Source: Clostridia bacterium (GTDB lineage Bacteria; Bacillota; Clostridia; TANB77; CAG-465). From it: a stretch of DNA of 64,000 bases. The stretch is from NCBI GenBank assembly GCA_017626395.1, contig JAGAIU010000028.1:1-64000 (forward strand), written 5' to 3'. The position numbers and the translations under genes are program-made. Below are positions 49,022-59,796 of this stretch, piece by piece. The notes beneath the pieces were generated by a model. It was not told the origin of the DNA and ran no database searches. It saw only the letters and a program-made list of their open reading frames with translations. Each line of letters starts with the position of its first letter. Position 1 is the first letter of the stretch.

Positions 49022-49597
49022 ATGTTACCTTCTATAAAATTTGAAAGAAAAAATGGTAAAGAAAATTTTGAAAATATAAATAAACAAATTACTTTATTAG
49101 ATTTTTGGACTTGGGCATATTCGGATTTAATGGATAATACTCAAAGAGGAAAATTAGCAGAATATATAGTTGCTATAGCAATAGATAAAGAGAATACTAT
49201 TAATGATAGTTTTTCAAAATATGATTTAACAACAGAAACAGGAATAAAAATAGAAGTTAAAGCTTCTGCATATTTGCAATCTTGGAAACAGAAAAATTAT
49301 TCTAACATAGTATTTAATATTCCTGAAACATATGGTTGGAATTCAGAAGATAATGTTTATGAATCTGAAAAGAAGAGACAATCGGATATTTATGTGTTTT
49401 GTTTATTAAATCATAAAGATAAACAAACAGTAAATCCACTAGATATAAAACAATGGGAATTTTACATATTAAAAACAAGTATTATAAATGAAAAATGTTG
49501 TAAGAGTAAAACTATATCTTTATCTAAACTAGAAAAATTAGGTGCAATTAAATGTGTACATAAAGATATATTAAAAGTAATAAATCAACTGACATAG
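49022..49597 (+). CDS. PD-(D/E)XK nuclease-like protein B of a tandem pair
   Basis: A 191-aa paralog of the preceding protein, starting directly after its stop. RGKLAEYIVAIAI, YDLTTETGIKIEVKASAYLQSW (IEVK core), RQSDIYVFCLLNHKDKQTVNP and KTISLSKLEKLG align with the partner. The equal length, tandem order and retained catalytic-type residues in both copies suggest a heteromeric nuclease. A role in defence or DNA repair is a guess. The ribosome site is weak (GAGGTGAAA in the upstream gene end). Confidence 0.7.
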   Translation: MLPSIKFERKNGKENFENINKQITLLDFWTWAYSDLMDNTQRGKLAEYIVAIAIDKENTINDSFSKYDLTTETGIKIEVKASAYLQSWKQKNYSNIVFNIPETYGWNSEDNVYESEKKRQSDIYVFCLLNHKDKQTVNPLDIKQWEFYILKTSIINEKCCKSKTISLSKLEKLGAIKCVHKDILKVINQLT

Positions 49598-49619
49598 AAT
49601 AATCCTATTCTATGTTTTC
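49592..49619 (+). terminator. Terminator after the nuclease-like pair
   Basis: ACATAGAATA (49592-49601) pairs perfectly with TATTCTATGT (49606-49615) around ATCC, followed by TTT. The stop codon of the second paralog is within the left arm. Confidence 0.7.
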
Positions 49620-49632
49620 AGTGCGTATATGA

Positions 49633-51669
<2,037 letters not shown>

Positions 51670-51670
51670 T

Positions 51671-54600
51671 ATGAATCCACTTATTAAAAGTTTAGCGAAT
51701 AGTAGTAACTATTCATCACTTATTAAACAGATAAGTAAAGAAGATAAAAATAGATTAAGCATTGTAGGCCTTACTGATAGCAGTAAGGCTTGGATGCTAT
51801 ACGGAATAACTCAAAATACAAATAAAAGCTCAATTGTAGTTTGTAGTAATATCTTCCAAGTAAATAAAATAATGCAAGACTTAAAGTTCTATGCTACAGA
51901 TATAGAAATTGTATATTTACCAGCAAGAAATTTACAATATTATGATATTGAAGCTGAAAGTAAAGATATAGCTAACCAAAGAATGTATGCTATTGAAAGG
52001 ATACTTAGTGGTAAAAGAATAATCGTTGTAACTACAATAGATTCATTACTTGTTAAAATGTTTCCTAATACTAGATATAGAGGTGAAGAATTTACTCTTA
52101 AAGTTGGAGATAGTATTGAAATTAATAAAGTAGTAGAAAAACTTGCTAAGTTTGGTTTTGAAAGAAGCGAGAATGTTGAAGGTAAAGGACAATTTGCTGT
52201 AAGAGGTGGAATAATTGACTTATTCTGTATAAATAATGATTTACCATATAGAATAGAGTTTTTCGGAGATGAAGTAGATAGTATAAGAACTTTTGATCCT
52301 ATAACTCAAAGAAGTATAGATACAGTTAAGAAAATAGATATGTCACAAGTATCAGAAAACTACGTAACTCAAGAAAAAGTAGATACTGTTCTTAGTGAAC
52401 TGAAAAAATATGCACATAATGAAGAACTAAATAGTGAGCTAAGAGCAAATATTAAAAATGATATAGAAAAGATTAAAGATGGTGCTTTAGATAATCTTGT
52501 AGATAAATATTTTAATTTACTTGTTAAAAGACCAGATACATTATTAGATTATTTAACAGGATTTAACATTTTTATAGATGAACCTACAAGATGTAGAGAG
52601 AAAGCAAATAATATAGGATATGAAAATGTAGAAACAATAAAGGTACTTGCTCAAAGAGATTATATTTATATGCCTTTTGTAAATAGCTATTTATCATATG
52701 AAGAAATAGAAACTAAAATAGAAAATGAAATGTCTAGTATTTATATGGAAAGAATAAATATAGATAAAGTAGTTTTAAGAAATAGAGTAGTATATAACTT
52801 TAGTGTTAAAGAGGCTAATTTCTATAAAAGCTCTATGGAAATATTAACATCTGACCTTATTAAATCTAAAGATAAAGCAGTACTTCTTGTATTTCCTACA
52901 GATACTAGATATAACCAAATAAAAAACTATCTACAAGATAATCAAATAAGAGTAGAAGAAGTAAGTAATATATTTGGTGTAGATGAACTAGATATAGGTA
53001 AAGTATATATAACTAAAGGAATTTTATCTGGTGGATTTGTATCAGAAGAGTTTGAAGTATTAGTTATAGCAGAACCTGTAAGTGGACTATCAACTACATC
53101 TAAAAAAATAAAGAAGACATCAACAGGACAAAAAATAAATACTTATGCAGATTTACAAGTAGGAGACTATGTAGTACATGAAAATCATGGTATAGGTATT
53201 TATAGGGGAATAGAAACAGTACGTGTTGAAGATGTACAAAAAGATTATATTAAAATAGAATATTCAGATAAAGGTATGCTATATGTTCCAATAAACCAAT
53301 TAGACTGTGTTGGTAAATATGTTTGTGATGATGGAGCAAAGCCTAAAATAAACTCTTTAGGTACTAAAGAGTGGGAAAAAACTAAAACAAAAGTTAAAGC
53401 TCATGTTAAAGAAATGGCTAAAGAATTAATGCTTCTTTATGCTAAAAGAGAGAAAATGAAAGGTTTCATGTTCTCTAAAGATACACCTTGGCAACGTGAG
53501 TTTGAAGATTCATTTGAATATGAACTTACAAAAGATCAAAGAACTTCTCTTGAAGAAATAAAAGAAGATATGGAAACGGATAAACCTATGGATAGACTTC
53601 TATGTGGAGATGTTGGATATGGTAAAACAGAACTTGCATTAAGAGCTGCATTTAAAGCTGTGATGGATTCTAAACAAGTTGCATATCTTGTACCTACTAC
53701 AGTTCTTGCATTGCAACAATATAGAACTTTCTCAAATAGAATGAAAGAGTTTGGTATTAAAGTAGAATTGTTAAGTAGAGTTAAAACTAAAAAAGAACAA
53801 ACTGAAATTTTAAAGAAATTAGTAGATGGAGAAATAGATATAATAGTTGGAACACACAGAATATTGTCTAAGGATGTATTCTTTAAAGATTTAGGACTAT
53901 TAATTATAGATGAAGAGCACAGATTTGGTGTTAAGGATAAAGAAAAAATAAAAGCTTTAAAAGAGTCTATAGATGTACTTTCTATGACTGCTACTCCTAT
54001 ACCAAGAACATTACATATGTCAATGATTGGTATAAGAGGTATGAGTACATTAACAGAACCACCAATGGAAAGACTTCCTGTTCATACATATGTACTTGAA
54101 TATAATGACCATATAATTAAAGAGGCAATAGAAAAAGAACTGTTAAGAGATGGACAAATTATATATTTAAATAATAGAGTAAGTGCAATAGATGAAATCA
54201 CAATGAGGTTAAGAAATATGGTGCCACAAGCAAGAGTTGCTAGTGCACATGGACAAATGCCACCAGAAATGGTAGAAGATGTAATGCTTAAATTTATTAA
54301 TCATGAAATAGATATTATAGTTTGTACTACAATACTTGAATCTGGTATAGATGTTGCAAATGCTAACACTCTTATTGTTGAAGATGCAGATACTTTAGGA
54401 CTTGCTCAACTTTATCAAATAAGAGGAAGAGTAGGAAGATCAAATAGACTTGCTTATGCATATATAACATATGAAGCAAATAAATCTTTACCAGAAGTAT
54501 CACAAAAAAGATTAAAAGCTATAAAAGATTTTACAGAATTTGGAAGTGGATTTAAAATAGCACTTAGGGACTTAGAAATAAGAGGTGCAGGAAACTTACT

Positions 54601-55096
54601 TGGTAAAGAACAACATGGACACATGGCAAAAGTAGGGTATGAGCTTTATCTTGCATTACTAGAAAAAGCTATCCGTGAAGAAAAAGAAGGTAAAGATGTA
54701 ACAAGTAAAGAAGAAATTGCTAAAGAGGTTAAAATTGATATTAATGTATCGGCATATATCAGTGATATGTATATTAAAGATCCAATACAAAAAATAGATA
54801 TGTATCAAAAAATATCAGATATTAAAAATGAAGAAGAATCTATGGAAATTGTTGATGAGTTACTTGATAGATTCGGAGATATACCAAAAGAAACTGAAAA
54901 TCTAATCAAGATAGTAGAGATTAGAAACAAGGCAAGAAAGCTTGGAATTACTAGAATTTATGCCAATGACAAAATGGTAAAATTTGAGCCAATGAATTTA
55001 AAATTCGCATTGACAAACTCTAGCAATAATGATATACTTATCCGTGTACAGTTAGAGATTAGTAAATTAGAAAATACTATGAAGGAAAAGGGGTAA
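51671..55096 (+). CDS. mfd: Transcription-repair coupling factor Mfd
   Basis: A 1141-aa ATPase that removes stalled RNA polymerase and recruits UvrA. It has UvrB-like N-domains, a CarD-like RNA-polymerase interaction domain (GDYVVHENHGIGIYRG, about 495-560), helicase Walker A GDVGYGKTELAL (near 646), DEEHRFG (near 748), and RGRVGRS, then a TRCF C-terminal domain. Starts 1 nt after ligA. Confidence 0.96.
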   Translation: MNPLIKSLANSSNYSSLIKQISKEDKNRLSIVGLTDSSKAWMLYGITQNTNKSSIVVCSNIFQVNKIMQDLKFYATDIEIVYLPARNLQYYDIEAESKDIANQRMYAIERILSGKRIIVVTTIDSLLVKMFPNTRYRGEEFTLKVGDSIEINKVVEKLAKFGFERSENVEGKGQFAVRGGIIDLFCINNDLPYRIEFFGDEVDSIRTFDPITQRSIDTVKKIDMSQVSENYVTQEKVDTVLSELKKYAHNEELNSELRANIKNDIEKIKDGALDNLVDKYFNLLVKRPDTLLDYLTGFNIFIDEPTRCREKANNIGYENVETIKVLAQRDYIYMPFVNSYLSYEEIETKIENEMSSIYMERINIDKVVLRNRVVYNFSVKEANFYKSSMEILTSDLIKSKDKAVLLVFPTDTRYNQIKNYLQDNQIRVEEVSNIFGVDELDIGKVYITKGILSGGFVSEEFEVLVIAEPVSGLSTTSKKIKKTSTGQKINTYADLQVGDYVVHENHGIGIYRGIETVRVEDVQKDYIKIEYSDKGMLYVPINQLDCVGKYVCDDGAKPKINSLGTKEWEKTKTKVKAHVKEMAKELMLLYAKREKMKGFMFSKDTPWQREFEDSFEYELTKDQRTSLEEIKEDMETDKPMDRLLCGDVGYGKTELALRAAFKAVMDSKQVAYLVPTTVLALQQYRTFSNRMKEFGIKVELLSRVKTKKEQTEILKKLVDGEIDIIVGTHRILSKDVFFKDLGLLIIDEEHRFGVKDKEKIKALKESIDVLSMTATPIPRTLHMSMIGIRGMSTLTEPPMERLPVHTYVLEYNDHIIKEAIEKELLRDGQIIYLNNRVSAIDEITMRLRNMVPQARVASAHGQMPPEMVEDVMLKFINHEIDIIVCTTILESGIDVANANTLIVEDADTLGLAQLYQIRGRVGRSNRLAYAYITYEANKSLPEVSQKRLKAIKDFTEFGSGFKIALRDLEIRGAGNLLGKEQHGHMAKVGYELYLALLEKAIREEKEGKDVTSKEEIAKEVKIDINVSAYISDMYIKDPIQKIDMYQKISDIKNEEESMEIVDELLDRFGDIPKETENLIKIVEIRNKARKLGITRIYANDKMVKFEPMNLKFALTNSSNNDILIRVQLEISKLENTMKEKG

Positions 55097-55100
55097 AAAT

Positions 55101-56171
55101 ATGAATAGTAAAACAAAAAAATTAAAAACTGGAAATGAAAATAGCGTTATAGTTATAATACTTGCTGTTCTTCTTGTAGTAGTTCTAGGAATTGTTGGCG
55201 TAATAGTAGCTAAAGACAACCAAGGAATTGCAACTTTTGATGGAGGAAAAGTAACAAAAGCCGAGTACAAAGTGTACTATCAAATGTTTGCATCATACTT
55301 ACAAATGTATGGATATTCACAAGATGAAATACCAGGAGAAATTGCTGATAAAGCAGCTCTAGATAAAATGATTCTAACAGATGCAAAAGCAGCTGGAGTA
55401 GAATTAACAGAAGAAAATAAAACTGAGTTAGATACAATATTTAATGATGAAGAATATATTGAATATTTCCAAAGCTTAGGATTTGATTTAGATGATTTAA
55501 GAGAAATATATCAAAATGACTATATAATTCAAAACTATATTCAAAAATTAGCTGATGAAGCTACAGCTGAAGTTATGACTACTTACATCACTTCAAAATA
55601 TGAAGAAGGAGAAACAATAGATATGAATGAATATGATACATCTCATATACTATTCTCTTTCACAGATGAAAGTGGAAATACATTAGATGATGCTGCAAAA
55701 GCTACATTAAAAACAGAAGCAGAAGCTGTTTTAGCAAGAGCTTTAGCAGGAGAAGATTTTGCTACATTAGTAGGAGAATATTCTGATGATACTGGTACAG
55801 CTGCAAACGGTGGACAATACACAGTTTATATGGATGGATATACTGTAGATGAATATGCAGATGCTGTAACTACTATGCAAGTAGGAGAAATTAAAGCGGC
55901 TTTAGTTGAAACAACATATGGATATCATATAATAAAACTAAATGCAAAAACTGAAAATGGAAGAGTAAACAATACAACTGAAAGAGAAGAATATGCTAAT
56001 AGCTTATTTGGTGAAGAATACATAACAGCTAAAAATAAAGTTGTTGATGAAGAATTACTAGTTGAATTTGTTAAAGAAATAGATCCAGATGCATATACTG
56101 AAGAATCTACTGAAACTGCAACAGATACTACTACATCAACAGATGGAACAACAACAGTAACTGTTGAATAA
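55101..56171 (+). CDS. Membrane-anchored peptidyl-prolyl isomerase (PrsA/SurA-like)
   Basis: A 356-aa foldase: basic N-terminus, a membrane helix (about 14-34) without a lipobox Cys, a SurA-N-like helical region (about 50-175), a parvulin (PpiC) domain (about 175-285) with SHILFSF, GEDFATLVGEYSDD, ANGGQYTVY and TYGYHIIKL, and a Thr-rich tail. It helps extracytoplasmic proteins fold; useful for the surface proteins seen here. It lies 4 nt after mfd, AAGGGG before the start. Confidence 0.9.
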   Translation: MNSKTKKLKTGNENSVIVIILAVLLVVVLGIVGVIVAKDNQGIATFDGGKVTKAEYKVYYQMFASYLQMYGYSQDEIPGEIADKAALDKMILTDAKAAGVELTEENKTELDTIFNDEEYIEYFQSLGFDLDDLREIYQNDYIIQNYIQKLADEATAEVMTTYITSKYEEGETIDMNEYDTSHILFSFTDESGNTLDDAAKATLKTEAEAVLARALAGEDFATLVGEYSDDTGTAANGGQYTVYMDGYTVDEYADAVTTMQVGEIKAALVETTYGYHIIKLNAKTENGRVNNTTEREEYANSLFGEEYITAKNKVVDEELLVEFVKEIDPDAYTEESTETATDTTTSTDGTTTVTVE

Positions 56172-56182
56172 TAGGAGAAAAT

Positions 56183-56992
56183 ATGGAAGCAATTTTTAGT
56201 AAAGCTAATGAAAATGTAAAATTCATTAAAAGTTTAAATGAAAAGAAATTTAGAAATAAGAATAAAGCTTTTTATTTAGAAGGTGTAAAAGTTGTTAACG
56301 AAATATTAGATAAAGAAGAAGCGATAGACATAATGTTTATCGCTTATTCTAAATCTATATTACTTGCAACAAATGGTGGTGAAGAGCTACTTGAAAGATT
56401 AAGTAACCTGAAAAATATTAAGACTTTAGAGTTTGAAGAAAAAATATTTGAGTATATGACAGATACTGTAAATCCACAAGGAGTTCTTGCAGTAATAAAA
56501 ATGCCTGAATATAATTTAAAAGATATATTAGCAGGATATAATAAAAATATAGTTGTTTTAGATAAAGTACAGGATTTAGGAAATATAGGTACAATTGTTA
56601 GAAGCTGTAATGCTTTTGATGTTGAAATGATTGTGTGTACTTTAGGTACAGCAGATGTATATTCACCTAAAACTTTACGTTCAACTATGGGAGCTATATT
56701 AAATACTAAAGTTATATATTTAGATAATATTTCTGAACTTAATTTATTGAAAGAAAATGGTTATAGCATTGTAACAACAAGTCTACAAGGAACTGAAAAT
56801 TTAAATATATTAAGTGAGAACAAAAAGTTTGCTTTTGTAATGGGAAATGAAGCAAATGGTGTATCTGATGAAATAGTAAATATGTCAGACTTACTTGTAA
56901 AAATCCCTATGACAGATAAAATTGAATCATTAAATGTTGGTGTGGCAACATCAATTATTTTATATGAACAATATAAAAAAACATCTAGATAA
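56183..56992 (+). CDS. SpoU-family 23S rRNA/tRNA 2'-O-methyltransferase
   Basis: A 269-aa TrmH/RlmB-type methyltransferase: N-terminal substrate-binding domain (NKAFYLEGVKVV), then SPOUT knot domain with DKVQDLGNIGTIVRSC, VMGNEANGVSDEI and IPMTDKIESLNVGVATSIILYE. It methylates ribose of a structured RNA, target uncertain. AGGAG precedes the start, 11 nt after the foldase gene. Confidence 0.92.
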   Translation: MEAIFSKANENVKFIKSLNEKKFRNKNKAFYLEGVKVVNEILDKEEAIDIMFIAYSKSILLATNGGEELLERLSNLKNIKTLEFEEKIFEYMTDTVNPQGVLAVIKMPEYNLKDILAGYNKNIVVLDKVQDLGNIGTIVRSCNAFDVEMIVCTLGTADVYSPKTLRSTMGAILNTKVIYLDNISELNLLKENGYSIVTTSLQGTENLNILSENKKFAFVMGNEANGVSDEIVNMSDLLVKIPMTDKIESLNVGVATSIILYEQYKKTSR

Positions 56993-57014
56993 ATTCTAGA
57001 TGTTTTCTTTTTTT
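56974..57014. terminator. Bidirectional terminator between the SpoU gene and DUF378 gene
   Basis: ACATCTAGA (56981-56989) pairs with TCTAGATGT (56995-57003). A run of A precedes it and a T-rich run follows, so it can serve both convergent genes. Confidence 0.85.
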
Positions 57015-57022
57015 CTAGGTAT

Positions 57023-57238
57023 TTAGGAATGACTTACTTCACCTTCGTTGATAGGCTTATATAGTGTTATTGCACCAAGACCGCATATACCAACTAAAAC
57101 AAATAGAACTCTACTTATCGCACTAGTCATTCCACCAAATATAGAACCTATAAGATCCATTTTGAATAAACCTAGTATACCCCAGTTTATAGCACCTATA
57201 ATAACTAGAGTAAGCATTATATTGTATAAAGTTCTCAT
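57023..57238 (-). CDS. DUF378-family small membrane protein
   Basis: A 71-aa protein with two membrane helices: VIIGAINWGILGLF then VLFVLVGICGLGAITLY. The INWGLxG core is the DUF378 signature. The function is unknown. The start at 57238 follows GGAGGT on the minus strand. Confidence 0.9.
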   Translation of the reverse strand: MRTLYNIMLTLVIIGAINWGILGLFKMDLIGSIFGGMTSAISRVLFVLVGICGLGAITLYKPINEGEVSHS

Positions 57239-57304
57239 AAATACCTCCTGACAAAATATATTTGTCAAAAATATTGTGTGCTTTTTTCGTAATTATATAA
57301 CAAA

Positions 57305-57517
57305 TTAAATTATATTTTGTAATATTTCAAATAATTTAAATGAATATTTTATTTGAGACTCTTCTTCATTTTTTTCTTTATCATAAATTTTATCTATACC
57401 AGGAAAGATAGTTTTAAGTTCAGATACTTTAGTCATATTTTCTCTATTTGGTAACATACTAGTAAATATTATAAAAACATATAAATAAACCATAAAACAA
57501 TTTTTAATTCTTTTCAT
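57305..57517 (-). CDS. Hypothetical small protein with N-terminal membrane segment, 70 aa
   Basis: Unrecognised. MKRIKNCFMVYLYVFIIFTS is a signal-like or anchor segment; the rest is polar, with Lys/Glu-rich DKEKNEEE. The start at 57517 follows AGGTGAT. It may be exported. The stop is near an AT-rich stretch without a clear terminator. Confidence 0.6.
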   Translation of the reverse strand: MKRIKNCFMVYLYVFIIFTSMLPNRENMTKVSELKTIFPGIDKIYDKEKNEEESQIKYSFKLFEILQNII

Positions 57518-57652
57518 TTTTATCACCTAGAAATATAATGTGCAAAAAGTTTAATCTTTAATAAAATAAAAATGTCAAAATTAATCACAAGATATAATAA
57601 TACAAAATTTTTAAATACTTTAGTTTAAAATATATCTCGAGGTGTTTTTTAT

Positions 57653-58084
57653 ATGAAAAATATTAAAGTTTGTTCTTTTGTAGCAAGTTATACACATTCG
57701 TGTATTGTAGCAAATAATTTTATTGCTAAAGAGTTTGCAAATGCTAAGGTTATATACATAAATGAGAAAAGTGAGAAAGAAAAATTAAGAAGCATAGTAA
57801 ATAAATATTTTAAGAAAATAAATGAAAAGATTTTATACATGGAATGGTTAAATGAAGAGGTAACTAATGACTATGTAAATGAGAATATAATACTTGTGGT
57901 AAATGGAAGTGAACATTTTATTACAAAAGTAAATGAGTATATGTGTTTTTTACAAAGTGACATTGTAGTAATTAATTGTTATAACATTACAGATTTAAAA
58001 AGTAATATAGAGGATATAATATCAAAGCATGATTATTATTTAAATACAAATGGTATAGAAATAAGGGGAGATAAGATAATCTAA
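57653..58084 (+). CDS. Hypothetical protein, 143 aa
   Basis: I do not recognise a family. Soluble, alternating helices and strands; the N-terminus KVCSFVASYTHSCIVANNF holds two Cys, and IILVVNGSEHF and IVVINCYNI read like buried strands, so a Rossmann-like sheet is possible. GAGGTG precedes the start. It stands alone between small proteins and the phosphatase. Confidence 0.7.
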   Translation: MKNIKVCSFVASYTHSCIVANNFIAKEFANAKVIYINEKSEKEKLRSIVNKYFKKINEKILYMEWLNEEVTNDYVNENIILVVNGSEHFITKVNEYMCFLQSDIVVINCYNITDLKSNIEDIISKHDYYLNTNGIEIRGDKII

Positions 58085-58143
58085 AAATATTTACTTTTAG
58101 TTAAATATATAGTAATATTAACATATATAAGGAGAAAAGTGAT

Positions 58144-58755
58144 ATGAACGTATATTTAATTAGACATGGAGATGATGATGAAAGATATAGAGGTGGTTGG
58201 AGTCAATTACCTTTAATAGATGTTGGGATAGGAAAGTGTAAAAAACTTGCAAACTACTTAGCTGAACATAGTGAAGAATTTAAGATAGACAGAATAATTA
58301 GTAGTGATTTAAAAAGAACTCAAATGACATCTGAAATTTTAAATGAAAAGCTAAATGTAGAAATTAAATTTGATAGTAGATTAAGAGAAAATAATAACGG
58401 TGAGCTTGCAGGAATGTTAAATGAAGAAGCTGTAAAAAAATATCCTAATGTACATTTTTCGGGGCTGGGATATGATGAACCATTTCCAGGTGGAGAAAGC
58501 CCAAGACAATTTTTTGAGAGAGTAAATAGAGATTTTAAAGATATAATTGAAGAAAATAAAGATGTTAAAAATCTTATGCTTGTAACACATGGTGGTGTTA
58601 TTTCAATTTTAAGACATATAATAAACAACGTAAAATGGGATCATACAACAAAAGGAATGAAGATATCTAAAACATCTATAACTAAACTTGTTATAGATGA
58701 AAATAACAATATGCATTTTGAATATGAAAATATCACTCCACATCTAGAAAATTGA
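58144..58755 (+). CDS. Histidine phosphatase (phosphoglycerate-mutase-like)
   Basis: A 203-aa histidine phosphatase: LIRHGDDDERYRGGW with the phosphorylated His, SSDLKRTQMTSEIL, LREN and LVTHGGVI with the second His. The GGESPRQFF segment fits the broad-specificity GpmB/CobC group. It ends in TGA, one of few TGA stops in the window. AAGGAG precedes the start. Confidence 0.9.
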   Translation: MNVYLIRHGDDDERYRGGWSQLPLIDVGIGKCKKLANYLAEHSEEFKIDRIISSDLKRTQMTSEILNEKLNVEIKFDSRLRENNNGELAGMLNEEAVKKYPNVHFSGLGYDEPFPGGESPRQFFERVNRDFKDIIEENKDVKNLMLVTHGGVISILRHIINNVKWDHTTKGMKISKTSITKLVIDENNNMHFEYENITPHLEN

Positions 58756-58799
58756 CATAATATGTGATATAATACCTATGTTATTTGGAGGAGTAAATA

Positions 58800-59669
58800 A
58801 TGAATACAGAAGAATTATATACATATATCTTAACTTTTTTTGAAGGTAAAAGTTTTGAGAATCTTATATTAAATAAAAATAATACAGAATATAAAGAAAC
58901 ATTTGAAAATGAATATAGAGAAAAAATAATTCAAGCTATGAATACAGATGAGTATTCAAAAGTAATGAATAAACTATCTCAAAGTTTCTTAACAAATCTT
59001 GCTAAAGGAACTAATAGTAATAAATTTAGTAAAGAAGATTGTAACGAGATACTTAGTATTTATCATAGCTTAATTGAAAATATAGGAAATAGTGAAATGC
59101 CATATGAAAAAATTGCACTTGAGCATTTTACTAAAGTAAGAAATTTTATAAATAAATTTACATCAAAAATAGATGAAGAAAAAGAAGAATCAACTTCAAA
59201 ATATTCACCAGAATTTATACTTGAGATTTTAAATGTTGATGAAAACGAACTAAAAGGTAAATCATTAGATTTAGGATGCGGTAAAAAAGGTGAATTAGTT
59301 GAATATTTAGCAGCAAAAGGTATGGATGCATATGGAATGGATATGGAATGTGAAGATACAGATAGACTAGAACAAGAAGATTGGCTAGTTAAAAATTATC
59401 CAGAAAAAGAATATGATTTAATAACTGCTAATTTAACATTTACTAAACACTTTAATGAAGCAAACTCAGAAGAACAAAATGACCAAGAATGCTTTGAATA
59501 TGCACAAGCATATATGAAGATATTAAATTCATTAAAAGTTGGTGGAAAATGGCATTATGTTCCAGCTGTTACATTTATTGAAGAACTATTACCAGAAGAT
59601 AAATTTGAAGTAACAAACTCATTTGTAAATGAAAATATAATGAGAACAGTAATAAAAAGAATAAAATAA
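58800..59669 (+). CDS. SAM-dependent methyltransferase-like protein
   Basis: A 289-aa protein with a helical N-terminal half (1-135) and a C-terminal Rossmann methyltransferase domain containing KSLDLGCGKKGELVEYL (motif I), AYGMDME and YDLITANLTFTKHF. The substrate is unknown. GGAGG precedes the start; an extended -10 TGATATAAT lies about 30 nt upstream. Confidence 0.8.
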   Translation: MNTEELYTYILTFFEGKSFENLILNKNNTEYKETFENEYREKIIQAMNTDEYSKVMNKLSQSFLTNLAKGTNSNKFSKEDCNEILSIYHSLIENIGNSEMPYEKIALEHFTKVRNFINKFTSKIDEEKEESTSKYSPEFILEILNVDENELKGKSLDLGCGKKGELVEYLAAKGMDAYGMDMECEDTDRLEQEDWLVKNYPEKEYDLITANLTFTKHFNEANSEEQNDQECFEYAQAYMKILNSLKVGGKWHYVPAVTFIEELLPEDKFEVTNSFVNENIMRTVIKRIK

Positions 59670-59718
59670 AAGGAAGCACTTATACTAAGGTATAGGTGTT
59701 ATATTTTAATATTTAAAA

Positions 59719-59732
59719 CGTACATTTGTTCT
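59719..59732. promoter_or_regulatory. Candidate LexA (SOS) box of uvrA
   Basis: CGTACATTTGTTCT agrees with the Gram-positive LexA consensus CGAAC-N4-GTTCG at 8 of 10 defined positions. It sits 8 bp upstream of the -35 box of uvrA, a gene commonly under LexA control. Confidence 0.5.
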
Positions 59733-59739
59733 AAAAATA

Positions 59740-59768
59740 TTGTCAAACAAATTACAATATGGTATAAT
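59740..59768 (+). promoter_or_regulatory. uvrA promoter
   Basis: TTGTCA (59740-59745), 17-bp spacer, TATAAT (59763-59768), 28 nt before the start at 59797. Confidence 0.75.
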
Positions 59769-59796
59769 ACGAGAGAATCAATTAGAAGGTGAGAAA

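Noticed and set aside
58741-58775. TTGACA and TATAAT upstream of the methyltransferase at 58800 considered as one promoter
   Set aside because: The two boxes are only 10 bp apart, too close for sigma-A; the TATAAT alone may act as an extended -10 with another -35.
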